In this document: piece after piece, positions 1-9,590 of the stretch | Layout of the letters: each line of letters opens with the position of its first letter | How positions within the stretch are numbered: the stretch's first letter is position 1 | Assembly (NCBI RefSeq): GCF_036021035.1 | Contig: NZ_CP107930.1 | Span: 992,001-1,056,000, forward strand | Reading direction: 5' to 3' | Length of the DNA: 64,000 nt | From: Kineococcus sp. NBC_00420 | GTDB lineage: Bacteria; Actinomycetota; Actinomycetes; Actinomycetales; Kineococcaceae | Position numbers and translations under genes: made by a program | The notes under the pieces: generated by a model | Database searches by the model: none | Seen by the model: only the letters and a program-made list of their open reading frames with translations | What the model was told of the DNA's origin: nothing

Positions 1-3000
1 GAAGAGGCGGGGGAACACCTGCTCGTACTGCTCGGCGACCTCGGCGAAGGCCTCGGAGAAGACGCGTTCGACGCGCTCGTCGACCTCCTTGACGATGTCG
101 AGCAGGTCCTTGCGCGAGTTCTTGAGGTCGTCGGACTGGGTGACGAGGAACTGGTGGCGTTCCTCCATCGCCGCGTACTCCTCGAGCGCGAGCGGGTTGA
201 CCTGCCCGAGCTGGGAGAGCGCCCGTTCGGCGCTGCGGCGGCGCTTCTCCTGCTCGGAACGGACGTAGGGGCGCGGTGCGGGTTCCGTCTCGGGTTCGGG
301 GTCCCCCGGGGCCGGCGCCGACGGCGGGACGAGCTGGTCGGGACCGAACTCCTGCACCAGGACGTCGGGGTCGGTGCCGAGCTCCTCCAGCGCGCGCTGG
401 CGCAGCTGGTCGATCTTCCAGCGCTGCTGGGCGCGGGCGACCTCGTCGGCGTGGCGGGAGTCACCCAGCCGCTGCTGCTCGTCCTTCAGCGACCCGACGG
501 TCCGCCGGGCACCGGTGACCTCCTCCTCGAACCTCGCCCGCGCGGCCTCCGCAGCGGCGCGCAGGGTCGCGGCCTCGGCGGCGGAGGTCTCCCAGACCAC
601 CAGCGCCCTGGCCGCCCCCTCGCGCACGCGGGTGGCGACGCGGGACTGCTCGGCGCGCCGGGCCCGGCGGACGGCGGCGCGTTCGCGGGCCGCGACCTCC
701 TCCCTGGCCTGCCGTTCGAGGCCGTCGGCCCGCCCGGCCAGCGCGCGGGCGCGTTCCTCGGTGGTGCGCAGGGTGAGGCGGGCCTCGGTCTCCGTCGCGC
801 CGAACCCGCGGGCGACCTCGGCGAGGCGGTCGCGTTCGTCGGTGGTGACGTCACCGTCGTCCTCCGGGGCCGCCGAGGCGGCCTCGAAGCGTTCGGTGAG
901 CTCGGCGAGTTCGGCCCGGTCGCCCGCGAGGCGTTCGCCGACCTGCGCCCGCGTCGCGCGGAGGCGGTCCGCTTCCGCCGCAGCCGATCGCACGGCGGAG
1001 CCGAGCTGGCCCAGTTGTTCCGCGACCGCGGTCATCCGGGCGTCGGAGTCGTGCAGGCGGTCCAGGGTGGCCTCGACGCGTTCGGTCGCGGTGCCCCGGT
1101 CGCGCTGCGCCTGCTGCAGCGCGAACTGCGCCCGCTGGGCGCGGTGCTCGGCGGCCGAGAGCGCGTCGGCCGCCTCGTCGACGGCGGCCTGGACCTGCAG
1201 GAGGCTCGGGGCCGACCGCGACCCCCCGGCGGCGAGGTGCGCGCCGAGGAGGTCGCCGTCGCGGGTGACGGCGACGAGGTCGGGGTGGGACTCCGCGACC
1301 CGTTGCGCCGCAGCGAGGTCTTCGACGACGACGACGTCGCCGAGCAGCCGGACCAGCGCGGGGTGCAGGTCGGCCGGCGCGGTGACCAGGGTCATCGCGG
1401 GTTCCGCACCCGGCACCGTCACGGCACCCCAGTCGGACGAACCGGCGGAGGCGACGAGCATCCCGGCCCGGCCGGCGTCGTCGTCCTTGAGGTGGGCGAT
1501 GGCCCGTGCCGCGTCCGCGGGGGTCGAGACGGCGACGGCGTCGGCAGCGGACCCGAGGGCCGCCGAGATCGCCTGCTCGTAACCGTTGCGGACGCCCAGC
1601 AGCGCGGCGACCGAGCCCAGCACCCCGGAGACGGCCGACCCGGCGGCGAGCAGCGCCCCGGTCCCGTCCTTGCGGGAGAGCCCGATCTCGAGCGCCTCCT
1701 TGCGGGCCGCCCAGGTCGCCCGCTCGCGTTCGGCGGCCGACAGCTCCGTGCGGGCGCTCTCGTGCGCGGCCTCCGCGGTCTCCAGCTGCTCGGCGGCCTG
1801 CTCGTACTCGGCGTCGAGACCCTCCTCGCCCTCCTCGACCCCGGCGACCTGGGTCTCCAGCGTCGCGAACTCGGCCTGGGCGCGTTCGCGGCGCCGCTCC
1901 GCGTCGGCGAGGGAGCCGGAGAGCCGTTCCAGCTCCGACTCGGCGGCCTCGACCCGGCTGGTGCGGGCGGCGACCTGGCCGCCGAGGCGGGCCAGTCCCT
2001 CCCGGCGGTCGGCGGCGGCGCGCAGGGCGGCCGCGACCCGCTGATCCTCGGCCCGCGCGGCCGCGTCGGCCTCGGCCCGGGCGGCGAGCACCACGTCGAG
2101 GGCGGCGCGGTGGGTGGCGACCTGCGCGGTGAGCTCGGCCTCCTCGGCCCGGACGCGGTCGGCGGAGACCTGCAGCTCCTCCGGGTCGCGCCGTCCGGTC
2201 TGCTCCTCGGGTTCGTTCGCGAGCAGCCGGAGTCGTTCCGCCGCCAGCGCCTGCACCCCCCTGAGCCGTTCCGCGAGCGACTGCAGCCGGTGGTGGGTCT
2301 CGACGGCGCGCGCGAGGTCCGGGGCGGCGGCCGCGGCGGCCTTCTCCGCGGCGTCGAGGCGCTGCGCGGCCTCGGTCAGGTCGGCCTCGACCTGGGCCTG
2401 GCGCGCCTTCAGCGCCGCCTCGTCCTGCTCGTCGCGCCGCAGCGAACTGCTCGCCTGCACGAGGTCGTCCGCCAGCAGCCGCAGCCGCGAGTCACGCAGG
2501 TCCGCCTGCACGACCTGGGCCCGCCGCGCCGCCTCGGCCTGACGCCCCAGCGGCTTCAGCTGACGACGGATCTCGCTCACGAGGTCGGCCACGCGCGTGA
2601 GGTTGGCCTCCATGGCGTCGAGCTTGCGCAACGCCTTCTCCTTGCGGCGGCGGTGCTTGAGGACCCCCGCGGCCTCCTCGATGAAGGCGCGGCGTTCCTC
2701 CGGCGAGGCGTGCAGGACCCCGTCGATCTGCCCCTGGCCGACGATGACGTGCATCTCGCGACCGATGCCGGAGTCGGAGAGCAGCTCCTGGACGTCGAGG
2801 AGACGGCAGGTCTGGCCGTTGATCGCGTACTCGGAACCACCCGTGCGGAACATCGTCCGGGTGATCGTGACCTCGGCGAACTCGATCGGCAACGCCCCGT
2901 CGCTGTTGTCGATCGTCAGGCTGACCTCGGCGCGGCCGAGGGCGGAGCGACCCTCCGGGCCGGTCGTGCCGGCGAAGATGACGTCCTCCATCTTCCCGCC

Positions 3001-3171
3001 GCGCAGGCTCTTCGCGCTGGACTCCCCCATCACCCAGGTCAGGGCGTCCAGCACGTTGGACTTCCCCGACCCGTTCGGGCCGACCACGCACGTGATCCCC
3101 GGCTGCAGTCGCAGCGTCGTCGCGGAGGCGAACGACTTGAACCCCTTGAGGGTGAGGGTCTTCAGGTGCAC
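1..3171 (-). CDS. smc: Chromosome segregation ATPase SMC (3' end cut by window)
   Basis: SMC is the core of the bacterial condensin that compacts and segregates the chromosome with ScpA and ScpB. The first 1057 residues are present and the C-terminal ATPase part lies beyond the left edge. Seen: N-terminal MHLKTLTLKGFKSF, Walker A GPNGSGKS at residues 31-38, Q-loop and tight-turn region after it, long Ala/Glu/Arg-rich coiled-coil arms, and a globular hinge (around residues 500-650, with SGVLGSVAALL). The start is a GTG at 3171; the family's conserved MHLK beginning fixes it. The window stops in the second arm. A long open frame on the other strand is an antisense shadow caused by GC bias. Identification is firm. 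Confidence 0.97.
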   Translation of the reverse strand, partial: MHLKTLTLKGFKSFASATTLRLQPGITCVVGPNGSGKSNVLDALTWVMGESSAKSLRGGKMEDVIFAGTTGPEGRSALGRAEVSLTIDNSDGALPIEFAEVTITRTMFRTGGSEYAINGQTCRLLDVQELLSDSGIGREMHVIVGQGQIDGVLHASPEERRAFIEEAAGVLKHRRRKEKALRKLDAMEANLTRVADLVSEIRRQLKPLGRQAEAARRAQVVQADLRDSRLRLLADDLVQASSSLRRDEQDEAALKARQAQVEADLTEAAQRLDAAEKAAAAAAPDLARAVETHHRLQSLAERLRGVQALAAERLRLLANEPEEQTGRRDPEELQVSADRVRAEEAELTAQVATHRAALDVVLAARAEADAAARAEDQRVAAALRAAADRREGLARLGGQVAARTSRVEAAESELERLSGSLADAERRRERAQAEFATLETQVAGVEEGEEGLDAEYEQAAEQLETAEAAHESARTELSAAERERATWAARKEALEIGLSRKDGTGALLAAGSAVSGVLGSVAALLGVRNGYEQAISAALGSAADAVAVSTPADAARAIAHLKDDDAGRAGMLVASAGSSDWGAVTVPGAEPAMTLVTAPADLHPALVRLLGDVVVVEDLAAAQRVAESHPDLVAVTRDGDLLGAHLAAGGSRSAPSLLQVQAAVDEAADALSAAEHRAQRAQFALQQAQRDRGTATERVEATLDRLHDSDARMTAVAEQLGQLGSAVRSAAAEADRLRATRAQVGERLAGDRAELAELTERFEAASAAPEDDGDVTTDERDRLAEVARGFGATETEARLTLRTTEERARALAGRADGLERQAREEVAARERAAVRRARRAEQSRVATRVREGAARALVVWETSAAEAATLRAAAEAARARFEEEVTGARRTVGSLKDEQQRLGDSRHADEVARAQQRWKIDQLRQRALEELGTDPDVLVQEFGPDQLVPPSAPAPGDPEPETEPAPRPYVRSEQEKRRRSAERALSQLGQVNPLALEEYAAMEERHQFLVTQSDDLKNSRKDLLDIVKEVDERVERVFSEAFAEVAEQYEQVFPRLF

Positions 3172-3361
3172 AGGGCAGGAGCCTAACGAGGCGGGCCCCG
3201 TGATCCGCGCAGGCGAACGTCGCGCGCGGCGGACCTGCCGGCGGTCATCACGACCCGGAATGACCGAAACCACGACACGCTCGGTACTCGATGCGTGACC
3301 GGGTGCCGATGTAGAACGGTGGAACACCCTCGCACCCCGCGCACTCCCCGGAAGGACCTCT

Positions 3362-4729
3362 GTGCCGACCCGCCCCACCGGCGAGCAGCGAACCAGCCGC
3401 CTCACCCGCAGTCCCCGCCCCGCCTCCCGCAACCTCCTCCGCGGCCTTCCCGCCCGGGTCCTGCCCGCACCCCGCCGGGCCCCCTCGGTGCTCGCCGGCC
3501 GGGTCGGCGCCCCGAACGCCGTCGCCCAGGGCCAGGAGGTCCCGCTCAAGCTGCTCGTGACGCTGGCGCTGCTGTCCGCGATCGGACCGTTCGCCGTCGA
3601 CATGTACCTGCCGACGTTCCCCGACCTCGCGGGCGACCTGTCCACCAGCGCGGCCCGGGTCCAGCTGACGCTCACCACCTTCATGCTGGGCATGGCCGCC
3701 GGGCAGCTCGTGCTCGGTCCGCTCTCCGACCGGCTCGGCCGTCGCAGGCTGCTGCTGGCCGGCTCGGCCGTCACGTTCCTCGCCGGGATCGTCTGCGCCC
3801 TGACGCCCTCCATCGGTGTCCTCGTGCTCGCCCGCCTCGTCCAGGGGCTGGCGGGAGCGGCCGGGCTCGTCATCGGCCGCGCCGTCGTCGCCGACCTCGC
3901 CACCGGGCGCGCCGCCGCCCGCGCGTTCTCGACCCTCGGCGTCATCGGCGGCGTCGCCCCCGTGGTCGCGCCCCTGCTCGGAGGGCTCATCGCGGGCCAC
4001 GGCGGCTGGCGCGGGATCTTCGGGGTCACCGCTCTCGCCGCGCTGGCGATGGTGGTCGCCGCGTACTTCGTCGTGCCCGAGACCCTCCCCCGCGAGCGCC
4101 GCCACGCCGGCGGGGTCCGCGACGTCGTGGTCACCGCCAAGGCCGTGCTGTCGCGCCGCGGCTACGTCGGCTACGTCGGAACCCTCGTCCTGGTCTTCGG
4201 GACGGTCTTCTCCTACGTCTCCGCCTCGCCTTTCGTCCTGCAGAACGTCGTCGGGCTCTCCACCGGCACCTACTCGCTGGTGTTCGCGACCAACGCCCTC
4301 GGCATCGCCGCGGGCGGCGCCGTCTCGACCCGCCTGCTGCGCCGCCACGGCCCGTCCCAGATCCTGGCCGCCGGCGTGCTGATCCAGGTCGTCTGCGCCG
4401 CGGGGTTGTTCACGACCGTGCTCGCCTTCCACGCCTGGACGCCGGCCGTGCTCGTGCTGCTGTGGTTCACCGTGTTCAGCTGCGGTCTGGTCTTCGGCAA
4501 CGCCACGGCGCTCGCGGCCGACGAGGTGCGCTTCGCCTCCGGCACCGGGTCGGCGCTGCAGGGTGCGTTGCAGTTCACCATCGGTGCGCTGGTCTCCCCC
4601 GTGGTCGGGTTGGCCGGGGAGCACTCCGCGGTTCCGATGGTCACGACGATGCTCGCCTGCACCGGCGCCGCGGCGCTGATGCTGTTCCTCGTCGCGAAGC
4701 CGGCCCGACGGGCCCACGCCGACGCCTAA
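3362..4729 (+). CDS. MFS multidrug exporter, Bcr/CflA family
   Basis: Predicted 12-helix inner-membrane drug/proton antiporter. The Bcr/CflA hallmark AVDMYLPTFPDLAGDL follows the first helix, and the MFS loop motif LGPLSDRLGRRRLLL is intact between helices 2 and 3. The 455-residue reading starts at GTG 3362, supported by GGAAGGA 5 bases upstream. That gives a basic, Pro-rich N-terminal extension of about 60 residues before helix 1, longer than usual, so an internal start is possible. It is divergent from smc with 190 bases between them. Its TAA stop interlocks with the acylphosphatase stop on the other strand. The substrate cannot be told from sequence. Confidence 0.9.
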   Translation: MPTRPTGEQRTSRLTRSPRPASRNLLRGLPARVLPAPRRAPSVLAGRVGAPNAVAQGQEVPLKLLVTLALLSAIGPFAVDMYLPTFPDLAGDLSTSAARVQLTLTTFMLGMAAGQLVLGPLSDRLGRRRLLLAGSAVTFLAGIVCALTPSIGVLVLARLVQGLAGAAGLVIGRAVVADLATGRAAARAFSTLGVIGGVAPVVAPLLGGLIAGHGGWRGIFGVTALAALAMVVAAYFVVPETLPRERRHAGGVRDVVVTAKAVLSRRGYVGYVGTLVLVFGTVFSYVSASPFVLQNVVGLSTGTYSLVFATNALGIAAGGAVSTRLLRRHGPSQILAAGVLIQVVCAAGLFTTVLAFHAWTPAVLVLLWFTVFSCGLVFGNATALAADEVRFASGTGSALQGALQFTIGALVSPVVGLAGEHSAVPMVTTMLACTGAAALMLFLVAKPARRAHADA

Positions 4730-5025
4730 CGCGTCTCGAACCCCTCGACGCCCTCGGCGGGTCCCCAGTGGTCGATGACCCGGGTGACCCGCCCGGGGCG
4801 TTCGTGCGTGGAGGGGTCGGCGCGCAGCCGGGACAGCAGCGACTTCAACGCGGGACGATCACCCTCCGCGAGGACCTCGACCCGTCCGTCCGGGGTGTTC
4901 GTCGCGGATCCGCTCAGCCCGAGATCGCCGGCCTGGCGCTGCACCCACCACCGGAACCCGACACCCTGGACGGAACCGGTCACCAGGGCTGTGAGTCGCT
5001 CCACCCCGTCACCGTACGACGCCAC
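4726..5025 (-). CDS. acyP: Acylphosphatase
   Basis: Small cytoplasmic enzyme that hydrolyses carboxyl-phosphate bonds such as acetyl phosphate or 1,3-bisphosphoglycerate. The 99-residue length is typical. The family signature GSVQGVGFRWWVQRQA carries the catalytic Arg (GVGFR), and the later SATNTPDGRVEVLAEG carries the catalytic Asn. The start is GTG 5025 with no strong ribosome site; GTG at about 5004 is an alternative. Its stop overlaps the MFS stop by four bases (CTAA read both ways). In other actinobacteria acyP often lies between mutM and smc, so this copy may be a remnant of that order. Confidence 0.93.
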   Translation of the reverse strand: MASYGDGVERLTALVTGSVQGVGFRWWVQRQAGDLGLSGSATNTPDGRVEVLAEGDRPALKSLLSRLRADPSTHERPGRVTRVIDHWGPAEGVEGFETR

Positions 5026-5043
5026 CTACGACGATCCGACCGC

Positions 5044-5478
5044 TCAGGCGGCCGGGTCCTGCTCGCCGCGGGATTGCTCCTTCGCGGGCTCGTCGTCCTC
5101 GTGCTGGCGCTGGTGCTGCACGGGCATCGCCCGGGTGAGCATCTCGGCGAGGCGCCACGCCTCGGAGCGGTTCAGGTGCAGACCCATCTCCCGGTGGCTG
5201 CCGAGGCCGGAGTAGATGGCGACGCCGGCGAGGTTCGGTTCGGAGCCGTCGTCCTCGATGACGCTGAGGCAGAGCCAGGGCTTGATCCCGGGCCGGAAGT
5301 GCGCGAGCCGCATCGGCGGGACGTCGCGCTCCCCGATCAGGTAGGGCACGAGCATCCGCACGTAGGAGAGGTCGTAGACCTCGGCGCGCCCGTCGGCACG
5401 CAGGATGACGTCGTTGCCCTTGATGCTCACGGACTCTGCCGCGGTCGCCCCTAGCTGCACCGACCCAGTCCAGTGCAT
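5044..5478 (-). CDS. Unknown conserved-looking protein, 144 aa
   Basis: I do not recognise this protein. It has actinobacterial codon use and no signal peptide or membrane helix. The middle part (GNDVILRADGRAEVYDL, then MLVPYLIGERDVPPMRLAHF) looks like a compact mixed alpha/beta fold. The C-terminal 25 residues are hydrophilic and rich in Gln, His, Glu and Asp, probably disordered. The start is ATG 5478, and GTG 5430 (VSIKGNDV) is a plausible shorter start. It lies just upstream of acyP on the same strand with an 18-base gap, so the two may be cotranscribed. Function unknown. Confidence 0.65.
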   Translation of the reverse strand: MHWTGSVQLGATAAESVSIKGNDVILRADGRAEVYDLSYVRMLVPYLIGERDVPPMRLAHFRPGIKPWLCLSVIEDDGSEPNLAGVAIYSGLGSHREMGLHLNRSEAWRLAEMLTRAMPVQHQRQHEDDEPAKEQSRGEQDPAA

Positions 5479-5551
5479 GCCGTGCGTGAACGCACCCCGA
5501 GCGGTGTCCCGATCTCGAACCGCGAGACGGGCAACCCCGCGGTCGAGGGGT

Positions 5552-6382
5552 TCACGCGTAGGTCGAACCGCCGGAGACGCCGAAGAACTCCTCCATCGTC
5601 GTGACCCCCTTCGCCGCCATCTGCGCGACGAGGTCGGTCCCCACCCAGCGCCAGTGCCAGGGTTCGGGCGCGTAGCCGGTGACGTCGGTCTTGTCGTCGG
5701 GGTAGCGCCGGAGGAAGCCGAACCGGCCGGCGTTGGCGACCAGCCAGTCGTACTCGGGTGTCTGGCCGAAGCAGTTCTCCAGGAGGCACCCGGGTCGGCT
5801 GCTGCCGCTGAAGTCGACGGCGAGGCCGGTCTGGTGCTCGCTGTAGCCGGGGCGGGCGGAGACGCTCTCGGCGCTCTCCACGCCGTCGCGGGCGACCGCG
5901 TTGTCGTGGACGTCCTGCTGGTGGGCCAGTGAGCGGAACCCGCTGGTCACCCCGAGGGACACCGTGGCCGACTTCGCCGCCGCCAGCAGCCCCTGCAGGT
6001 CGGCCGCGATCGTGCTCGCGACCTCTTTGCCGCCCACGACGGCGATCTCCGGGGCGTAGTCGTGGGGGGCGATCGGGTGCTGCTTGTTCACGATGACCCA
6101 CGGGCTGCCGGCCTCGGTGAGGGAGTGCGCGGGCGGGGTCGCGGACGGAGCGGGCTGCGCGGCCGCGTCATGGACGGCGGGGTCCCCGCCGGCCACTCCC
6201 ACGACGCCGGGTGAGTCGTCGACTCCCCCGGCCCGGGTCGCGACGACCCCGATGCTCGTCCCGGCGGCGACGACCCCCACGAGCAGCGTCCGACGGGCCA
6301 CGACGGCGCGGTGGCTGTAGCGACGCCGGCCGTCGGGCAGGACGTCGGGCGCGAAGGGGGACCGCCCGCTGCCTCGAGTCAT
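5552..6382 (-). CDS. VanY-type D-alanyl-D-alanine carboxypeptidase, membrane-anchored
   Basis: Predicted extracytoplasmic zinc peptidase that trims the terminal D-Ala of peptidoglycan stem peptides. Residues about 31-50 form one hydrophobic anchor after a basic cytoplasmic tail. An Ala/Pro/Thr-rich linker follows, then the peptidase domain. Zinc-site motifs are visible: SEHQTGLAVDF near residue 184 (His and Asp ligands) and EPWHWRW near residue 240 (catalytic Glu and last His ligand). The start ATG 6382 has GGAAGGA 7 bases upstream, which rules out the longer open frame. A strong hairpin separates it from the rhamnosidase gene upstream, so it is probably its own unit. Confidence 0.88.
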   Translation of the reverse strand: MTRGSGRSPFAPDVLPDGRRRYSHRAVVARRTLLVGVVAAGTSIGVVATRAGGVDDSPGVVGVAGGDPAVHDAAAQPAPSATPPAHSLTEAGSPWVIVNKQHPIAPHDYAPEIAVVGGKEVASTIAADLQGLLAAAKSATVSLGVTSGFRSLAHQQDVHDNAVARDGVESAESVSARPGYSEHQTGLAVDFSGSSRPGCLLENCFGQTPEYDWLVANAGRFGFLRRYPDDKTDVTGYAPEPWHWRWVGTDLVAQMAAKGVTTMEEFFGVSGGSTYA

Positions 6383-6411
6383 GAGGCGATCCTTCCAGCC
6401 GCGACGGACAG

Positions 6412-6451
6412 GGCCCGGCACGGCGCGCGGGTGATCACGCCGTACCGGGCC
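6412..6451 (-). terminator. Rho-independent-like hairpin after the rhamnosidase operon
   Basis: Arms at 6412-6425 and 6438-6451 pair over 14 positions with one mismatch and a 12-base loop. There is no T run, as is common in high-GC actinobacteria. It lies between the rhamnosidase stop and the VanY start on the same strand and would end the transport/rhamnosidase transcript. Confidence 0.6.
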
Positions 6452-6470
6452 GTACGTCACGCTCTGCTCC

Positions 6471-8720
6471 TCAGCCAGTCACCGTGTGCTCACCGGCCGT
6501 GAGTTCCTGCTCGGTCCCGTTCGGCAGCCGCAGCAGCGCGGTCGTCCCGGCCGGCACCGTGACGTCGACGGTGAGCCCGCTCGGCTCGTCACGCCAGTGG
6601 ACCGCGAGGCGGCCGTGCGGGGTCTCCAGCGCACCCCGCGCCCACGCGAGGCCACCGCCGGGCTGCGGGGCGATGAGCGAGCGGGCGTAGCCGGGCTCCA
6701 GCGGGGACAGACCCGCCACCACCCGGTGCATCCAGTCGGCCACGGCCCCCAGGGCGTAGTGGTTGAAGCTCGTCATCTGCCCCGGGTTGATCGTCCCGCC
6801 GGGCAGCATCGAGTCCCAGCGTTCCCAGACCGTCGTCGCCCCCATGGTCACCGGGTAGAGCCAGGACGGGCAGCCCTCCTCCAGCAGCAGCCGGTAGGCC
6901 TCCTCCAGGTGGCCGGTCGCGGTGAGGGCGTCGGTCACGTAGGGGGTTCCCGCGAACCCCGTGGAGACGCGGTAGCCGGCCTTGGCCACGACCTCGGCGA
7001 GCCGGTCGCCCGCCTTCGCCCGCACGTCGCCCTCGAGCAGCCCGAAGTCGATGGCCAGGGCGTAGACCGTGGCGCAGTCGGACCGGACCCGGCCGTCGGC
7101 CTCGACGTAGTGCTCGGTGAACGCGGTGCGCAGGCGGTCGGCCAGGGCGCCGAACTCCGCCACGTCCGCCGGCTTCCCGAGGACCTCCGCGATCCGGGCC
7201 AGCGTCCGGGCGCTGCGGTGGGCGGCGGCCGTCGAGACCACGCCCTTGTCCGCCTTGGCCGCGGCCGGGTCGTCCGGCGGTGCATCCGGGTCCAGCCAGT
7301 CGGCGAACTGGAACCCGGTGTCCCACAGGTCGGTCGGGGACAGCAGGGACTCCACGCGGCGCACGTGGGCGACCGCGGCGGGGTAGGCCTCGGCCAGCGC
7401 CGCCTCGTCGCCGTAGGCCTGGTAGAGCGACCACGGCAGCCAGACCGCGACGTCGGACCAGAAGGAGGTCGTGTCGGGCTCGCCGCGCAGTTCCTTCGGC
7501 GGGTTGAACTTCAGGACGTCGGGCACCACGTAGGGCGTGATGCCCTGGTTGTGCGCCTGTTCGGCGTCGAGGTCACGCAGCCAGTCCTGCAGGAACGTCG
7601 ACACGTCGAAGAGGTAGGCGGCGCTGGGGCCGAACACCGCGAGGTCGCCCGTCCAGCCGAGCCGTTCGTCGCGCTGCGGGCAGTCCGTGGGGACGTCGAG
7701 GAAGTTCCCCTTCTGGCCCCAGACGACGTTGCGGTGGAGCTGGTTGACGAGTTCGTGCGAGCACTCGAACTCGCCCGTGCGGCGCAGTTGCGAGTGCACG
7801 ACGACGGCTTCGAGGTCGTCCACGTCGAGGACCCCGGGCCAGCCCCCGATCTCGACGTAGCGGAACCCGTGGAACGTGAACGTGGGTTCGAAGGTGTCCC
7901 GCCCCCCGGAGAGGACGAACCGGTCGGTCGCCTCGGCGGTGCGCAGCGGACGGGTACCCAGTTCCCCGTGCTCGAGGACCTCGGCGTGCCGGACGGTGAT
8001 GGTCGAACCCGCCTCGCCCTGCACGGTGAACCGCAACCAGCCGACGAGGTTCTGACCGAAGTCGACGAGGGTCTGCCCGCTCGGCGACGTCGTCACCGCG
8101 ACGGGACGGACCACCTCCTGCCGACGTACCGGCGGCCCGATGTGCTCGGTGAGGCGCCCGGTGTCGAACTCCGCGACGTGCACCCCGCTCCACCCGTCGA
8201 CGGGGCCGTCGAGTGCGGCCCAGCGGGGTGCCCGCAACCGGGCGTCGATCGTCTGACCGTCGTAGATCTCGTCGGCCAGCACCGCCGAGGGCCGCGCCTG
8301 CCAGTCGGCACCGGTCGCGACGACCTGTTCGTGGCCGTCGGCGAAGGTGACCTCGAGCTGGGCGAAACCTCCGATGTCCTTGGAGTACAGCCCGCTGTCG
8401 CCGCTCCACGCGAGGCGCCCGACGGCCCACCCGTTGCCCAGCGCCAGGCCGAGGACGTGGTCCCCCGCGCTGAGGCGCGACGTCACGTCGTGACTGACGT
8501 AGCGCAACCGCCACTCGTAGCTGCTCCAGCCCGGGGTGAGGACGTCCTCGCCCACGGGTTCGCCGTCGAGCTGGGGTTCCACCACCCCGAGGGCACTGAC
8601 GTGCAGGACGGCCGAGGTCACCTCCCCGTGGCCCTCGTCGAGGGTGAAGCGCGTGCGCAACAACGGAGCCTGGTCGACCTCGTCGGCGACGATCATCGCC
8701 GCCTGCCAGCGTGGGGTCAT
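6471..8720 (-). CDS. Alpha-L-rhamnosidase, GH78, cytoplasmic
   Basis: Hydrolyses terminal alpha-L-rhamnose from oligosaccharides or glycosides. The 749-residue protein has the GH78 layout: N-terminal beta-sandwich domains (about 1-310), an (alpha/alpha)6 catalytic barrel (about 320-670) and a C-terminal beta domain. The catalytic-region signature VPTDCPQRDERLGWTGD lies near residue 343 and the general-acid region TTVWERWDSM near 635. There is no signal peptide, so it should act inside the cell on imported rhamnosides. Start ATG 8720 has AGGAGG 10 bases upstream. It is the last gene of the SBP-permease-permease operon (39 bases after the permease), which ties the importer to rhamnose-containing substrates. 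Confidence 0.93.
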   Translation of the reverse strand: MTPRWQAAMIVADEVDQAPLLRTRFTLDEGHGEVTSAVLHVSALGVVEPQLDGEPVGEDVLTPGWSSYEWRLRYVSHDVTSRLSAGDHVLGLALGNGWAVGRLAWSGDSGLYSKDIGGFAQLEVTFADGHEQVVATGADWQARPSAVLADEIYDGQTIDARLRAPRWAALDGPVDGWSGVHVAEFDTGRLTEHIGPPVRRQEVVRPVAVTTSPSGQTLVDFGQNLVGWLRFTVQGEAGSTITVRHAEVLEHGELGTRPLRTAEATDRFVLSGGRDTFEPTFTFHGFRYVEIGGWPGVLDVDDLEAVVVHSQLRRTGEFECSHELVNQLHRNVVWGQKGNFLDVPTDCPQRDERLGWTGDLAVFGPSAAYLFDVSTFLQDWLRDLDAEQAHNQGITPYVVPDVLKFNPPKELRGEPDTTSFWSDVAVWLPWSLYQAYGDEAALAEAYPAAVAHVRRVESLLSPTDLWDTGFQFADWLDPDAPPDDPAAAKADKGVVSTAAAHRSARTLARIAEVLGKPADVAEFGALADRLRTAFTEHYVEADGRVRSDCATVYALAIDFGLLEGDVRAKAGDRLAEVVAKAGYRVSTGFAGTPYVTDALTATGHLEEAYRLLLEEGCPSWLYPVTMGATTVWERWDSMLPGGTINPGQMTSFNHYALGAVADWMHRVVAGLSPLEPGYARSLIAPQPGGGLAWARGALETPHGRLAVHWRDEPSGLTVDVTVPAGTTALLRLPNGTEQELTAGEHTVTG

Positions 8721-8759
8721 GGGGGTGCTTCCTCCTGCGGTGCGACGGTGGGGCCGGGT

Positions 8760-9590
8760 TCAGCCCTTGACGGCGCCGGACGTCATGCCGGCGACGATCT
8801 GACGGTTGAAGAACAGGTACATGAGCAACGGCGGAATGGTGATGAGCAGGATGTCCATGAACAGCAGGTTGTAGGAGTTCAGGTTCTGGCTCTGGAAGTT
8901 GAACAAGGTCAGCTGGACCGTCGCGTTGTCGTCACCGGGCGCGAAGTACAGCGGGTTGGTGAAGTCGTTGAAGATGTTCACCGACTGCACGACGATGATC
9001 GTCACCGTGACCGGTCGCAGCAGCGGCAGGATCACGCGGAAGAACAACCGGAAGGGACCTGCACCGTCGAGGATCGCGGCCTCGTCGAGCTCCCGGGGCA
9101 CCGTGCCCAGGAAGGCCCGGAACAGCAGGATCGTGAACGAGAGCCCGTAGGCGATCTCCACGAAGATCAGGCCCGGCATCCCGCCGAACAACCCCAGCTT
9201 CTGCAGCACCCAGATCGTCGGGACGATGGCTGGCGGCATGATGAGCCCGGCCAGCACGAGGAAGCTCACCACCGGGGTCAGCCGGCTCTTGCGGCGCTGC
9301 AGCACGAAGGCGACCATCGCCCCGAGGATCACGAGGGCGGTCACCGAGACGACGGTGAGGACCGTGGAGTTGATGAACGCGATGACCAGGATGTAGTCGC
9401 GCGTCTGGAGGACCGTCGTGAAGTTCTGCACGAGGTCGAAGTTCCGTGGCCAGGCCAGCGCGAACTCCCCGGCCTGCTGGGCGTCCATCACGGCCGTGAG
9501 GACGATGAACGCGAACGGGACGAGGAAGACGACGACACTGGCCACGATGGCCACCCCGCCGAGCCCGTAGCGGGCCAGGGTCCGGTTCAC
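8760..9590 (-). CDS. Sugar ABC transporter permease (MalG type)
   Basis: One of the two membrane subunits of a carbohydrate importer of the CUT1 class. The 276 residues hold six predicted helices. The cytoplasmic EAA loop that contacts the ATPase is seen as LDEAAILDGAGPFRLFFRVI, and the C-terminus ends in the MTSGAVKG seen in MalG-like proteins. The GTG start overlaps the upstream permease stop as GTGA, so translation is probably coupled. No ATPase is encoded in the operon. Substrate is inferred as a rhamnoside from the adjacent GH78 and the divergent rhamnose genes. Confidence 0.92.
   Translation of the reverse strand: MNRTLARYGLGGVAIVASVVVFLVPFAFIVLTAVMDAQQAGEFALAWPRNFDLVQNFTTVLQTRDYILVIAFINSTVLTVVSVTALVILGAMVAFVLQRRKSRLTPVVSFLVLAGLIMPPAIVPTIWVLQKLGLFGGMPGLIFVEIAYGLSFTILLFRAFLGTVPRELDEAAILDGAGPFRLFFRVILPLLRPVTVTIIVVQSVNIFNDFTNPLYFAPGDDNATVQLTLFNFQSQNLNSYNLLFMDILLITIPPLLMYLFFNRQIVAGMTSGAVKG

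Noticed and set aside
154-3186. A 1010-codon open frame on the plus strand
   Set aside because: It is antisense to smc, its protein is Arg/Gly/Leu-rich without domains, and the smc frame matches the family residue by residue. GC bias removes stop codons from shadow frames.
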